From: BD1-7 clade bacterium
Lineage (GTDB): Bacteria > Pseudomonadota > Gammaproteobacteria > Pseudomonadales > DT-91
Length of the DNA: 64,000 bases
Assembly: GCA_902705865.1 (NCBI GenBank)
Contig: CACSIO010000056.1
Span: forward strand, 88,257-152,256
Direction of reading: 5' to 3'
Made by a program: the position numbers and the translations under genes. Shown here in pieces: positions 33,423 through 43,400 of this stretch. The notes under the pieces were generated by a model. That model saw nothing but the letters and a program-made list of their open reading frames with translations. It was not told the DNA's origin and searched no databases. Within the stretch, counting starts at the first letter, position 1. Each line of letters opens with the position of its first letter.

Positions 33423-35750
33423 ATGACAAACCGACTGGTGCAGCTCACGATTCAATATCGTTGGTTGCTATTTGTACTTTCACTCGTGGTAACAGGCTTG
33501 GCTGTTACTGGCCTGAGTATGTTTAAATTTGATGCCAGTGTGCGCAGCTATTTCTCTCCGGGCTATCAGTACTACGAAGATTTCACTCATATCGAAGATA
33601 CCTATGGGCGTGAAAGTACGGCGCTGATCATGATCTCACCGGAAAACGGCGAAGTATTTACGCCCGGATTTCTTCAGGCGTTGGCAACGTTAACCGACAG
33701 TGCTTGGACGTTAATGGCAGTGGGCCGGGTCGATTCGATCGCAAACTATCAACATACCTTTGTTGAAGACGATGACTTGATGGTTGAGGATTTAATCCCT
33801 CTTGATGAACCCATCACGGCGGAGCGCGCCGCTGCGATAAGCCAGATTGTTGTGAATGAGCCAACACTGATTAACAAGCTGATTTCTGCCGATGGTAAAC
33901 ATGTTGCCGTTGCGATTAACTTTACGGTGGATGAAAACGATAATGCACAAAGCCAATCTGTGGTTGAGGCGTTATACGAGTTTGCGGAGGATTTTGAGCA
34001 AGGCTACGAAGCGGAAACCGGCCAAGCGTTGGATATTGCCGTAACCGGGAATGTCGTGAGTATCTATCACAATATTCAGATCGCCAAATATGATTTTGGC
34101 GTTATGGTCCCGCTCATGTTCTTGCTGATGTTTGTTATGCTCGGGCTAATCATGCGCACGGTTGCCGGTACTTTTATTGCGTTGTTGATTGCTGTGATGT
34201 CAGCCGTTGGCGCGTTTGGATTAGGCAGCTACTTTGGGATCACCTTTGCGATGATGTCGTTTAACGGCATCATCATCATCATTACGGTGACGGTTGCGCA
34301 CTGCATTCACATACTCAAGCACTACATGCAGGAGTATGACGGTACGAACAAACTTGAAGCGTTGACCAACAGCCTGGTTATCAATGCCTTACCGGTATCG
34401 CTGACAAGCCTGACAACGCTGCTGGGATTTTTGAGTTTGAACTTCTCCAAGCTGCCTCCGGTGACTTCGCTGGGTAATGTATCGGCAATTGGCGTAGTGC
34501 TTTGCTGGATGTTCTCGTTCACCATTTTGCCAGCCTTGGCATTGTTACTGCCGTTTCGACCGCAGAAAATCCATGGCTCTGTACTCGACCCGATTATGGG
34601 TAAAGTGGCAGATGGTGTAATTGCCAACAAAGGCAAAATTTTGTTGGGCAGCGGTTTGCTATCGATAGTGATGCTGGCACTGGCATCCCAGAATATTATC
34701 AATGACCGCTTCTCGGAGCTGATTCGCAAGCCTCATGAATTTAGAACTGACAATGAAAAGGTTGACCGCCATTTTGGTGCTTTGTACGACATTAACTTGA
34801 GTATGAACGCTGGCGAAAGCGGCGGCATTACCGATCCGGCTTACCTCGCCAGTATGGATAAGTACGCCACCTGGTTGCGTGCCCAGCCAGAGGTTAAGAG
34901 TGTCACAACAATCGCTGATACGCTCAAACGTTTGAATCAAAACCTGAATGGCGATGATGCGGCGTTTTATAAGGTTCCGGAAGAGCGAGAACTGGCGGCG
35001 CAATATTTGTTGATGTATGAAATGTCGTTGCCTTTTGGCTTGGATTTGAACAACCAGATTGAACTGAACAAAGAAGAATCGCGGATACGTGTGACGTTTG
35101 CGAGTATGGATACAACGGCGGTGTTTGATATCGTTGGACGTATGCTGAAATGGCAGGAAGATAATCTGCCATTAGCTCATCAAGCAACACCGGCATCCGT
35201 TGCTGTTATGTGGGCGCACCTCAGTTACGATTCACTGTTATCGTCTATCGCCAGCTCGTTTATGGCGCTGTTGTTGATTTCTGCAATTATGGTCGTGGCC
35301 CTTAAATCCTTCAAATATGGTGTGATTTCGCTAGTGCCGAATGTGTTTCCTGCCGCGTTTGGCTTTGGTGTTTGGTATCTCATCAGCGGGGAGATCAACA
35401 TGGGGCTGACGGCCGTGATGATCATTACCATTGGTATTGTCGTCGACGACACTGTGCATTTTCTCAGTAAGTACAAACATGCCCGCGAAACTTTGCAGCA
35501 ATCGACGGAAGATGCGGTGCGTTATGCGTTTAAAACCGTTGGTGCGGCGATTGTGATTACCACCATGGTATTGGTCACGGGCTTTAGTTTGTTGACGATA
35601 TCGCAAGCCGAATCGAACGTGAACCTAGGCATCATGACGGCAGCGATTCTAACCAGCGCGTTAATATTGGATTTTCTGCTGTTACCGGTTTTGCTGCTGT
35701 TTCTCGATGGCAACAAACAACCTGCATTGGAGCCAGCAGCTGCGCGCTGA
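33423..35750 (+). CDS. RND/MMPL family transporter
   Basis: 775 aa with two repeats, each a membrane helix, a periplasmic loop and five or six further helices. TM4-like segment FNGIIIIITVTVAHCIHILKHY and its second copy ITIGIVVDDTVHFLSKYKHARE, with the proton-relay Asp pair, are typical of the HpnN/MMPL type. These move lipids or hydrophobic compounds. No adaptor gene is adjacent. A strong bidirectional terminator follows. Confidence 0.88.
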   Translation: MTNRLVQLTIQYRWLLFVLSLVVTGLAVTGLSMFKFDASVRSYFSPGYQYYEDFTHIEDTYGRESTALIMISPENGEVFTPGFLQALATLTDSAWTLMAVGRVDSIANYQHTFVEDDDLMVEDLIPLDEPITAERAAAISQIVVNEPTLINKLISADGKHVAVAINFTVDENDNAQSQSVVEALYEFAEDFEQGYEAETGQALDIAVTGNVVSIYHNIQIAKYDFGVMVPLMFLLMFVMLGLIMRTVAGTFIALLIAVMSAVGAFGLGSYFGITFAMMSFNGIIIIITVTVAHCIHILKHYMQEYDGTNKLEALTNSLVINALPVSLTSLTTLLGFLSLNFSKLPPVTSLGNVSAIGVVLCWMFSFTILPALALLLPFRPQKIHGSVLDPIMGKVADGVIANKGKILLGSGLLSIVMLALASQNIINDRFSELIRKPHEFRTDNEKVDRHFGALYDINLSMNAGESGGITDPAYLASMDKYATWLRAQPEVKSVTTIADTLKRLNQNLNGDDAAFYKVPEERELAAQYLLMYEMSLPFGLDLNNQIELNKEESRIRVTFASMDTTAVFDIVGRMLKWQEDNLPLAHQATPASVAVMWAHLSYDSLLSSIASSFMALLLISAIMVVALKSFKYGVISLVPNVFPAAFGFGVWYLISGEINMGLTAVMIITIGIVVDDTVHFLSKYKHARETLQQSTEDAVRYAFKTVGAAIVITTMVLVTGFSLLTISQAESNVNLGIMTAAILTSALILDFLLLPVLLLFLDGNKQPALEPAAAR

Positions 35751-35783
35751 TCAACGCAGATAGAAGTAGTAGAAAGAAGACAT

Positions 35784-35820
35784 AAAAAAGGCCAGATAGC
35801 GATGTTATCTGGCCTTTTTT
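35784..35820. terminator. Bidirectional terminator between MMPL transporter and arsH
   Basis: A perfect 15-bp stem, AAAAAAGGCCAGATA with its complement, around a 7-base loop. It has an A-run on one side and a T-run on the other, so it can serve both convergent genes. Confidence 0.92.
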
Positions 35821-35865
35821 ATCGGGTTTGAGCCCGATTAGCGTTAGCAGAAGTTAACGCTAAGT

Positions 35866-36588
35866 TTACAAGCTGCGTTGGTTAACACGCTTCATCAATT
35901 CTTCAGCGGATTCTTTACGCTCTGAATAACGGTCTACCAGGTAGTCTGATCGATCTCTGGTGAGTAAGGTAAACTTCACCAGTTCTTCCATCACATCGAC
36001 AATACGATCGTAGTAGCCGGAAGGCTTCATGCGATTATTGTCGTCAAACTCCAAAAACGCTTTGGCCACTGACGACTGATTGGGGATGGTGATCATACGC
36101 ATCCAACGGCCCAGTACACGTAATTGATTCACTGCGTTAAACGACTGAGAGCCGCCTTCAACCTGCATAACTGCGAGGGTTTTTCCTTGTGTTGGGCGCA
36201 CGGCACCGAGGCTCAGAGGTACCCAATCGATTTGGGCTTTCATGATGGCGGTCATTGAGCCGTGTCTTTCGGGCGAGCACCACACTTGCCCCTCTGACCA
36301 AGTCATAAGGTCGCGCAGTTCCTGTACCTTGGGATGTGATGCATCTTCGTCATCAGGCAATGGCAAACCGCTCGGGTTGAAGATGCGGGTTTCGCAGCCG
36401 AAGGCTTTGAGAAGATGGGCACATTCTTCGACAACTAGCCGACTAAACGAACGTTCTCGCAGTGATCCGTAAAGTAGCAGAATACGTGGAGCGTGGGTGC
36501 TGTGGTCAGCAACGGTGAGGTCTTGCTGACGGGGCGCAGAGACCAGCTCATCAACCAAGTTGGGCATTTCTTTGTTCGGGGCTTTCAT
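35866..36588 (-). CDS. arsH: ArsH-like NADPH-dependent FMN oxidoreductase
   Basis: 240 aa. Family motifs are all present: [13 protein letters not shown] (FMN phosphate site), [35 protein letters not shown], and [14 protein letters not shown] with [11 protein letters not shown]. ArsH reduces flavin and oxidises trivalent organoarsenicals. Unusually, no arsR, arsB or arsC gene is next to it, so it may serve another redox role here. Confidence 0.92.
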   Translation of the reverse strand: MKAPNKEMPNLVDELVSAPRQQDLTVADHSTHAPRILLLYGSLRERSFSRLVVEECAHLLKAFGCETRIFNPSGLPLPDDEDASHPKVQELRDLMTWSEGQVWCSPERHGSMTAIMKAQIDWVPLSLGAVRPTQGKTLAVMQVEGGSQSFNAVNQLRVLGRWMRMITIPNQSSVAKAFLEFDDNNRMKPSGYYDRIVDVMEELVKFTLLTRDRSDYLVDRYSERKESAEELMKRVNQRSL

Positions 36589-36683
36589 GTGGCTCGCTGA
36601 GGTTCGCTAAAAGTTTGGCGTATCATAATCGCACAGTTGAATTTCACCAATATTGCGCCGCTGAATTGTCGATATTTAGCGAC

Positions 36684-37721
36684 TTACAGGCGCATATATT
36701 TTTCTTCACCCATACCAAAACAGCCTTGATATTTGACGGTACCGGTGGCCTCTGTGGTAATCGTACCGGTTAGTTGGCCGGTAGGGCCGTGATAACGCGT
36801 GCAAAACAGACCCAGATTGACCAAGTTGGGTACGTCAGCCAAAGGGGTGAAGGTCAAATCTACCTGGCCATCAGAATCTTGAATCTGCCAAGGTGCCATG
36901 ATGCCGCCGGGGCGGCTCACACTGATCGGCGGAAGCGGGTGCATTTTTCCAGCGTGCCAGAGGCAGTTCTCATTAAAGTGTGTGGGGTTTAAAACTTGGT
37001 TGTCGGTTAGGTTGAAGCCACTGAGCGTTCCATCGGCCTGTTGTTGCAGCCCGGTCACCCAATCGTATTGCATAGTGAACGGATAGAAGCCTTTGTGATC
37101 ATCGAGAATCACATTCGCGTCATAGTCGTTGGACTGGCCATCGAAGGTGACCGAGCCGCGTGCACGCATCAGCGATTTGAGTGAGTACAACGGGCGATTC
37201 TTGCCAAAGGGTTGAAACACCAGTTGGGGTTCTCCGGTTAACTCGGCATGCCACTCCATGTGGATGTCGGGCAAGCCGGCAAGACCGTGTGTTTCAGCGG
37301 TTATGCGTATTTGGTTGGACGCTAGCCGGTTTCCAAACACAATGGTGAAATCCTTGCTGGTATAGCTTGCGACTGAGTCGTTCAAACCACAAGGGACCTT
37401 AAGTAAAAACGTGGGTACCTTTTTCTGATACACACGCATTGTTGCCGAGGGTTTGTGCCAGGCCATGATGATGGCGGTGCCGAGGCTTTTGGTGTCATAC
37501 ACCGAGATACAGAAGAACCAATCGTCACAATCGATCTGAAACGCTTGCCATTCTTTCAATCGCCAATAATTGAACCACTGTGGCGCAGGGAATCCCAGAG
37601 GCCGGTGAACCGCGAGTAAATCAGGTTTTTCAACAACCGTATTGAACGTGCCGAACTTGCAGCGGCCCGCGTCAATGAGAGAGTCGGGTGCTGCCGTGAC
37701 AGGGCGATGATAGGTTTTCAT
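36684..37721 (-). CDS. DUF2804 family protein
   Basis: 345 aa. Conserved DUF2804 segments: LKEWQAFQI, SLMRARGSVTFDG, DDHKGFYPFTMQYDWVTG, GFNLTDNQ..NENCLWHAGKMHPLPPI, APWQIQDSDGQVDLTFTP and GCFGMGEEKYMRL at the end. Function unknown; a beta-rich, lipocalin-like ligand-binding fold is assumed. No signal peptide. It lies 95 bp from the arsH start on the same strand. Confidence 0.85.
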   Translation of the reverse strand: MKTYHRPVTAAPDSLIDAGRCKFGTFNTVVEKPDLLAVHRPLGFPAPQWFNYWRLKEWQAFQIDCDDWFFCISVYDTKSLGTAIIMAWHKPSATMRVYQKKVPTFLLKVPCGLNDSVASYTSKDFTIVFGNRLASNQIRITAETHGLAGLPDIHMEWHAELTGEPQLVFQPFGKNRPLYSLKSLMRARGSVTFDGQSNDYDANVILDDHKGFYPFTMQYDWVTGLQQQADGTLSGFNLTDNQVLNPTHFNENCLWHAGKMHPLPPISVSRPGGIMAPWQIQDSDGQVDLTFTPLADVPNLVNLGLFCTRYHGPTGQLTGTITTEATGTVKYQGCFGMGEEKYMRL

Positions 37722-37904
37722 GAGTCGGGGTATGGGTTTTTCGCTGTTTCTCTAATGGTACCCAGCGCATTGCGATGGTGCAATTTTCCTTAAAAGAATC
37801 AACGGTAGTTTTAATGGATTTGCAGGGTTGTTGCGGGTGTAATAAATCGTCAAAGATCGGGTCAAAAATTAGTCGGTTATTCATGGCAAGCACGGAGGCG
37901 AAGC

Positions 37905-38804
37905 ATGCCGGTTCTTCACGAGCAGGAATCCCAGCGGTATTTTTCTGATCAGGTCGCGCCACTTTTTATGGCAACCCGAACAGATGCACGCAGCATACAG
38001 GCGTTTATCGAATCAGTTATTCGCCATACATTGGAGTGGGCCAATATTATCTTGCCTCAAGTCTTGTGGTTATCGCCTTTGCATATGGGAAAGATGAAGG
38101 GTCTTGCGTTGCCGGATTGTTGGCAGCTAAAACTAAATCTGACGTTGATATCAGATAGTGGCGATACAGTTAAGTTGATCGCAGGTTTAGCGAATGTTTA
38201 CCATGAATTACGGCATTTTGAACAAGTAATAATCGCACTGATTGCGATGCTATCAAATCGGATTCCGACGCATATTTTACGCACCAATGAGGTTGTGGAT
38301 ACACCGACTTATTCAGGCCATTCACGCCTGCGTCACGCGCCGATGGCAGCTATGGATGATAAGCTTGAGTTACTGGCTGAGGATTTTCCGATTGAAGTGT
38401 TGGAATTTGCCTATGAGCGGGCAATGAGTGAACGTTATAGTCCCGCGATGGAATCGTCAGTTGTATTTCTCGGGCAACGCATGAACGAAACATTGTTAAG
38501 TCGTCAGGCGCGTGCGGATTTCATTACCGCTTCAGATGATGCAAACCGCGCCCAGCACCCTAATTCGATGAAAACCCAGAAACAGTGGCAAGTAGCCAGC
38601 GTTAAACATTTCGCTAATTATGTGAACGCGTTTCGTGAAGCCGATGCACACCGTGTGGAGCAGGGCGTATTAGATATGTTGCGTGAGAGATATGCGCCAG
38701 GCGTAGAGATGCGCCGTGTGGTGCGTCAGGTGTATCTCAACGACCCTGCGGATGCTTACCTTGAAGACATTGGGCCGCTATTGTTTGATGAGCCCAAAGG
38801 TTGA
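37905..38804 (+). CDS. Hypothetical protein with HExxH motif
   Basis: 299 aa, not recognised. The stretch AGLANVYHELRHFEQVIIAL carries HELRH, a possible zinc site, placed as in the HExxHxxQ helix of DUF4157-type proteins associated with secreted toxins. A third ligand is not evident. The C-terminal half is charged and helical. No signal peptide. GGAGG lies 7 bp before the ATG. Stands between divergent and convergent genes with no clear partner. Confidence 0.6.
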   Translation: MPVLHEQESQRYFSDQVAPLFMATRTDARSIQAFIESVIRHTLEWANIILPQVLWLSPLHMGKMKGLALPDCWQLKLNLTLISDSGDTVKLIAGLANVYHELRHFEQVIIALIAMLSNRIPTHILRTNEVVDTPTYSGHSRLRHAPMAAMDDKLELLAEDFPIEVLEFAYERAMSERYSPAMESSVVFLGQRMNETLLSRQARADFITASDDANRAQHPNSMKTQKQWQVASVKHFANYVNAFREADAHRVEQGVLDMLRERYAPGVEMRRVVRQVYLNDPADAYLEDIGPLLFDEPKG

Positions 38805-38915
38805 AGTAAGTGACGACAAGGTTTAAGAAAGCGAACGCGATAGCGCACTCGCTCTCAGGTGTAGTTCAGCCCTATGGATTAGACAGAAGTCCTTGTGGGG
38901 TGAATACGATGTGGA

Positions 38916-39803
38916 TTATAGATTCAAAGTGAACTCTGCATCGAGTTCGAATTCGTTGTCTTCATCGTCGATCGAAATTTCTGCTGATGTTGCTGTAGTG
39001 TCGAATGAGAGCAAATCACTGCCATCTTTACCTTCGTCTAAGTACAAATCAGAGCCGTCGAAAGTGTACTCTTGCCCTTTACCTTCAATTGTTGTGTTGA
39101 AATCAACCAGATTGATGTAGAAGCCGTTGGCTAATTCTACTGTGAGGGTCTGTCCTTTGCCTGACTCTTGTTTACCGTCAATTTTAGCGGATATTGAGAT
39201 GGATTGTTCTTCTAGGCAGGTCAGTGTACTTGAACCTGATTCAGTATCACCTTGGTAGATTCCTGAATAGGTAACACTGGCGATCGCTGCATCGGGGTCA
39301 GTCGCAATCTTAACCATTCGGTAGCTGCCACTGAGGGTCTCAATTTCTCCATCAGATGTAGAAGATGAAGAATATGTAGCCATGATTTCGTTATCATCGA
39401 TAATGGTGATGTCTTCAGAGCTTGATTGCTCGTCTTCATTGACGATGACTTTTTCAACGCTGCGTGCGAGAGTCGGTTGGTAAGGCACTAGTTTATTGCC
39501 TGATTCCGTATAATAGAGTCGATCTTCACAGGTAGTTGCAATAACAGTGGTACCGTTGGTTTTTACGAAAACGAGTTGCTTTTCTACGGTTGTATTCTTG
39601 AATACACCTTCGTCATCAGTTAGTGAGCCGGACTCAGTCCCAAGATACAACCAGACGCCGTCCAAGCCATCTGAAGATACTTTGAGTTCGTCCTGATTGA
39701 CGTCTTGAAATGCGCGTTCCACTTTATCTTTGTCGTCATCGCTGCATGCGACCAAGGTTAGTGTGGCCAGGATGGCGGCAGAATACATTTTTATATTTGG
39801 CAT
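38916..39803 (-). CDS. Hypothetical lipoprotein, paralogue of the one at 31309
   Basis: 295 aa from the ATG at 39803 (AAGGAGAG about 6 bp upstream). The signal peptide ends in the lipobox LVAC, followed by an acidic linker (SDDDKDK). The beta-rich body shares GVWLYLGTE, LVFVKTNG, LSGSYRMVKI and LTCLEEQ with the corresponding places in the 31309 protein. Very acidic, with many Ser/Thr/Asp, as in secreted marine proteins. Function unknown. Confidence 0.75.
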   Translation of the reverse strand: MPNIKMYSAAILATLTLVACSDDDKDKVERAFQDVNQDELKVSSDGLDGVWLYLGTESGSLTDDEGVFKNTTVEKQLVFVKTNGTTVIATTCEDRLYYTESGNKLVPYQPTLARSVEKVIVNEDEQSSSEDITIIDDNEIMATYSSSSTSDGEIETLSGSYRMVKIATDPDAAIASVTYSGIYQGDTESGSSTLTCLEEQSISISAKIDGKQESGKGQTLTVELANGFYINLVDFNTTIEGKGQEYTFDGSDLYLDEGKDGSDLLSFDTTATSAEISIDDEDNEFELDAEFTLNL

Positions 39804-39934
39804 TTTTCTCTCCTTTTTAACCAAGGCGCAAATACTAACAAAACCTATAAGCGGTAGGTAATGATTTATAACGTTTTTGTAACAGGTAAGCCGTTAGGTG
39901 AATCCTTGTTAATAGCAATATTTGGGGTGTGTTA

Positions 39935-40210
39935 ATGGTTTCTTGCCAGCTATATGACTATATCGAAATTGCGTGTCTATACCGTATTCCTGTTGACTTA
40001 ACGCTGGTTAGTGATGCGTTGGTTGAAGGCATTGCAGTGGATACCTGCATTGAATTGGGGGCGGAGTTTATGGTGCTGGATCACTTGGAATTAGCAAAGG
40101 CATCAGACGAGCCTCAGCGACTAAAAATTGACATCAGCACAATAAAAATCATGGCTGCACGTGTTAAAAATCCACACTTCGATCAGGTAAATTTTATTGA
40201 AGAAACCTGA
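39935..40210 (+). CDS. rof: Rho-binding antiterminator Rof (YaeO) homologue
   Basis: 91 aa from the ATG at 39935 (TTGGGG upstream). YDYIEIACLYRIPVDLTLVSD, GAEFMVLDH and LKIDISTIKIM match the Rof pattern of E. coli (YDNLELACxxHLxLTLEL...YLVV...LRLDKI). Rof blocks Rho's primary RNA site and lowers Rho-dependent termination. It converges on the lysR-type gene with 16 bp between stops. Confidence 0.8.
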   Translation: MVSCQLYDYIEIACLYRIPVDLTLVSDALVEGIAVDTCIELGAEFMVLDHLELAKASDEPQRLKIDISTIKIMAARVKNPHFDQVNFIEET

Positions 40211-40226
40211 ATCTGATCTTTCTGAT

Positions 40227-41129
40227 TTAACCAACATCATCAGGCAATGCTGAGTTTATTTGCTGCATATTGCTGCTGATAACTTCTATCGCTGCATCCA
40301 CTAACGCAGGTGCTCTTCCGCTTTGATAGGCGTGCACGGCGTAGACAGAAACATCGGTTTTTCGAAACCCTTCGACTAATGCCGTTAAGCCGGAATCGGG
40401 CCCGCAGAGGAATTCAGGCACACAAGCTATCCCCAACCCTTGTTTGACCATCAACTTAACGGTTTCGATATTGTTGGCTTTGATTGTTCGTTTGAAGCGC
40501 CAGGTTTTTTGCCGGCCGTCACGGTGATGTAGCGTGTGGTGAACATTGGGTGCTTCCCACTCGTTGGCGATATATCGCATATCCGTCTCATTGGTCACAT
40601 CTAATTCTTTGTTAATGGCGCTACTAACGACCAAGGTTTCATGAAATTCCCCGATTTTGCGCTGCTTCAGATTACTGTCTGGCATTCGACCTACGCGGAT
40701 GGCTAAGTCAATATTTGCCGCTATCAAATCTACCTGGCGATCTTCAGCGATTAACTCAGGGACGATATCCGGGTTATTTTTTGTCAGTTCGATCATGGCC
40801 GGGGCCACAATTGGATTCATCAATGCATGTGGCGCAGTAATACGAATACTGCCACTGAGATGGCCTTGTGATGCCTGAGCTTTTTGCCAAGCTTGTGAAG
40901 CCTTGAGCTCGATATCGCAACAGGCCTGATAAAAATCTCGCCCGGCAGGTGTTAGCGACTGACGTCGGGTCGTGCGGTGCAGTAGCTCTACGCCGAGGCC
41001 AGCCTCGAGTGCTTTCAGGTGCTGGCTGAGCACGGATTTTGATAATGAGAGCTGCTCCGCGGCGGCTGTGAGAGAGCCGCTTTCAACCAATACCCTGAAC
41101 AGCATCATATGACGGAGATAATCTTTCAT
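40227..41129 (-). CDS. LysR family regulator
   Basis: 300 aa. The winged HTH reads GSLTAAAEQLSLSKSVLSQHLKALEAGLGVELLHRTTRRQSLTPAG; the type-2 periplasmic-binding-like effector domain follows (about 90-290). Closest in look to the CrgA/AaeR-like group. It is divergent from the SnoaL-like gene. No clear ribosome site is visible upstream of the ATG. Confidence 0.9.
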   Translation of the reverse strand: MKDYLRHMMLFRVLVESGSLTAAAEQLSLSKSVLSQHLKALEAGLGVELLHRTTRRQSLTPAGRDFYQACCDIELKASQAWQKAQASQGHLSGSIRITAPHALMNPIVAPAMIELTKNNPDIVPELIAEDRQVDLIAANIDLAIRVGRMPDSNLKQRKIGEFHETLVVSSAINKELDVTNETDMRYIANEWEAPNVHHTLHHRDGRQKTWRFKRTIKANNIETVKLMVKQGLGIACVPEFLCGPDSGLTALVEGFRKTDVSVYAVHAYQSGRAPALVDAAIEVISSNMQQINSALPDDVG

Positions 41130-41137
41130 AAGGAGGA

Positions 41138-41158
41138 TTGTTCGTAATAATTAAACAA
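41138..41158. promoter_or_regulatory. LysR-type binding site
   Basis: TTGTT-N11-AACAA is a perfect inverted repeat containing the T-N11-A core of LysR-type sites. It lies 9 bp before the lysR-type start and 109 bp before the SnoaL-like gene, which fits autoregulation and control of the divergent gene. Confidence 0.65.
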
Positions 41159-41266
41159 AGATTCCGTGATTGTATGGTTTTTCATGTGTTCTTGCTCGGT
41201 TATTGTTCCCTAATTGACTCATTCAAACCCTGTATTTATCCATATAACTACCCATGAGGAACCTCA

Positions 41267-41635
41267 ATGGCTTCACAACAACAACTTCTTGATGCCGTAA
41301 AACTTGCCAGCGAAACCTGGAAGAATGCATTTAACAGCGGTGATGCTGCCGGCTGCGCAGGCCAATATGAAGCCGATGCGGTGATGCATGCGCGCCCATT
41401 CGGTACCTTCACTGGCACTGACGAGATTCGCGGATTTTGGGAGAAACTGATCGCTGATGGGTTTAGCGATGTTGAGTATATTGATCCGAACTTCGAGATT
41501 GTTGACGATACCAGTGTGTTGCTGACGTCTGGTTGGCGTATGAATAACGCACAAGGCGTTATCCACCGCGAATTATGGGTGCTTCAGGCCGACGGCAAAG
41601 CGCTGCTGCGTGATGATGATTTTGAGGCGAAGTAA
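41267..41635 (+). CDS. SnoaL/NTF2-like protein
   Basis: 122 aa. WKNAFNSGDAAGCAGQYEADAVMHARPFGTFTGTDEIRGFWEKLI is the standard opening of DUF4440/SnoaL-like proteins; a curved beta sheet follows with HRELWVLQADG. Could be an enzyme or a binding protein; small polyketide-like or steroid-like ligands are typical. Divergent from the LysR gene, probably its target. Confidence 0.82.
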   Translation: MASQQQLLDAVKLASETWKNAFNSGDAAGCAGQYEADAVMHARPFGTFTGTDEIRGFWEKLIADGFSDVEYIDPNFEIVDDTSVLLTSGWRMNNAQGVIHRELWVLQADGKALLRDDDFEAK

Positions 41636-41678
41636 GTAAAAGCATTTGTCAGTCCGTCGTTGTGCATTCTGGTGTGTT

Positions 41679-43172
41679 TCAAAACTCACGCCAAAATGCC
41701 GGCAAGAACAGAGCCAGCACGGTAAAGTACTCGAGCCGGCCCAACAACATAGTGCCTGACAGAATCCACGTTCCTACAGGGCTTACCGGCTGAAAATTGG
41801 AACCCAACTCACCAAAAGCCGGACCGATAACATTTAAGCACGCGGCGACTGCCGTGAATGATGACCACACGTCGAGCCCCGTGGCACAAACCAACATGGT
41901 AAGTACCAGCGTACTGACAATGCTAAAGGTGATAAAAGCCGCCGTAGCGTTGAGTACATCATCACCCACCACATATTTTTGATATTTGATCGGGAACACG
42001 CCCTTAGGGTGAATTAAACGTCGATGCTCCTGTGAAAACATCTTGCACATTAGCAAAAATCGTATGATTTTGTTGCCACCGGCGGTTGAGCCTGCGCAGC
42101 CCCCTAAGTACCCCGTCAGAATCAGCAAGAATATGGTCATTGATGGCCAAACCTGAAAATCAGTGGCACCAAAGCCGGTACTGGTCATAAACGAGATTAG
42201 GTGGAACGTTGCCATTGATAATTCATGCAACGCCTCCGATTTTGAGTGGCTAGCAATGAGCGGCATACTGGCAACCAACGAAAAAATCACCACCATCACC
42301 AAAAACCAGCGGGTTTCTTCATCTTGCCAGTACAGGCCAATATTACGTTTGTGCATGGCCCGAAAATGCAATGTAAAGCTGATGGCACCAATCAACATAA
42401 ATACATCGGCCACAGTCAAGATCGCGGGGCTGTGAAAGTATCCAAGGCTGGCATCATGGGTTGAAAACCCACCTGTGGATACGGTTGATAAACTGTGAGC
42501 GATTGCATCATAGGGTGTCATGCCAGCAAACCAGTATGCCAGTGCACACATAAGTGTAATCAACACATAAACTACCCAGATATAGTGGGTGGTGTTGACC
42601 AACCGAGGTGTTAATTTTTCGCCTTTGACTGGCCCAGGCGTTTCGGCTTTTAACAGTCGCATACCGCCCGCATTCAACATTGGCAGAACAGAAACCACAA
42701 AGATGACAATCCCCAACCCACCCAGCCACTGAAGAAACTGTCGATACAGCAAAAACGAATGCGGCATTTGATCGAGCCCGGTAAGTACGGTTGCGCCCGT
42801 TGTGGTAATCGCACTGACGGATTCAAACACAGCATCAGTGAACGAGATATGGGTGATGGTCATGATCGGGATGGCAGCTAACAACCCGACAATTAACCAG
42901 CTCATTGTTGAGAATAACAAGGCTTCACGGTAGCTAATGCGTTCGTAGTTGAGTCGGCCCAACGCCGGTAGCGAAACCATAGCCGGCAGCAGCATGGTGA
43001 TCGCAGGCAGGAAAAACTTCAGCTCTTGATGATCACTAAAGACGGTAATCGACAGCACGGCAAAAGCGGCATCGATCAAACCAACCAGCCCTAAAGGGAT
43101 GCATAACAGGGGAATGGCTGCGCGGGGTTTCAGCATGGGCTGTCCAGTGGTCTCGTATTTGTCTGACAACAA
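41679..43172 (-). CDS. trkH: Trk-type potassium uptake membrane subunit
   Basis: 497 aa; the second Met (43136) is an equally good start. The four selectivity-filter loops are visible in order: SAITTTGATV, STVSTGGFS, SFMTSTGFGATD and LNVIGPAFGELG. Twelve membrane segments are expected. K+ uptake with a TrkA-type NAD-binding subunit, which is not encoded nearby. It converges on the SnoaL-like gene. Confidence 0.92.
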   Translation of the reverse strand: MLSDKYETTGQPMLKPRAAIPLLCIPLGLVGLIDAAFAVLSITVFSDHQELKFFLPAITMLLPAMVSLPALGRLNYERISYREALLFSTMSWLIVGLLAAIPIMTITHISFTDAVFESVSAITTTGATVLTGLDQMPHSFLLYRQFLQWLGGLGIVIFVVSVLPMLNAGGMRLLKAETPGPVKGEKLTPRLVNTTHYIWVVYVLITLMCALAYWFAGMTPYDAIAHSLSTVSTGGFSTHDASLGYFHSPAILTVADVFMLIGAISFTLHFRAMHKRNIGLYWQDEETRWFLVMVVIFSLVASMPLIASHSKSEALHELSMATFHLISFMTSTGFGATDFQVWPSMTIFLLILTGYLGGCAGSTAGGNKIIRFLLMCKMFSQEHRRLIHPKGVFPIKYQKYVVGDDVLNATAAFITFSIVSTLVLTMLVCATGLDVWSSFTAVAACLNVIGPAFGELGSNFQPVSPVGTWILSGTMLLGRLEYFTVLALFLPAFWREF

Positions 43173-43400
43173 ATCTGGCAGAGCGATCAGTTACACGGAG
43201 AGGCATCTTCGATAGCGAGTGGCAACTGGGTATGATTATCAATGTTTCCCGCGTGTTCGGTAAGGCGTAATTGTGATGTTGCACTGCTTTCTTGAAACGG
43301 GCGATTAGTAATGATAAAAGATGCCTGGGGCTAACTGGACAAACTCAGAATCTGCTGTCATTGTTAGCCGATTATAAAAAAATCAGGGGTAATATGAGCA

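Noticed and set aside
41139..41256. Plus-strand frame of 39 codons starting at TTG, directly behind a perfect AGGAGG and ending just before the SnoaL-like gene
   Set aside because: The product is not recognisable and the start is weak. The AGGAGG overlaps the proposed LysR binding site region, so chance is the simpler explanation.
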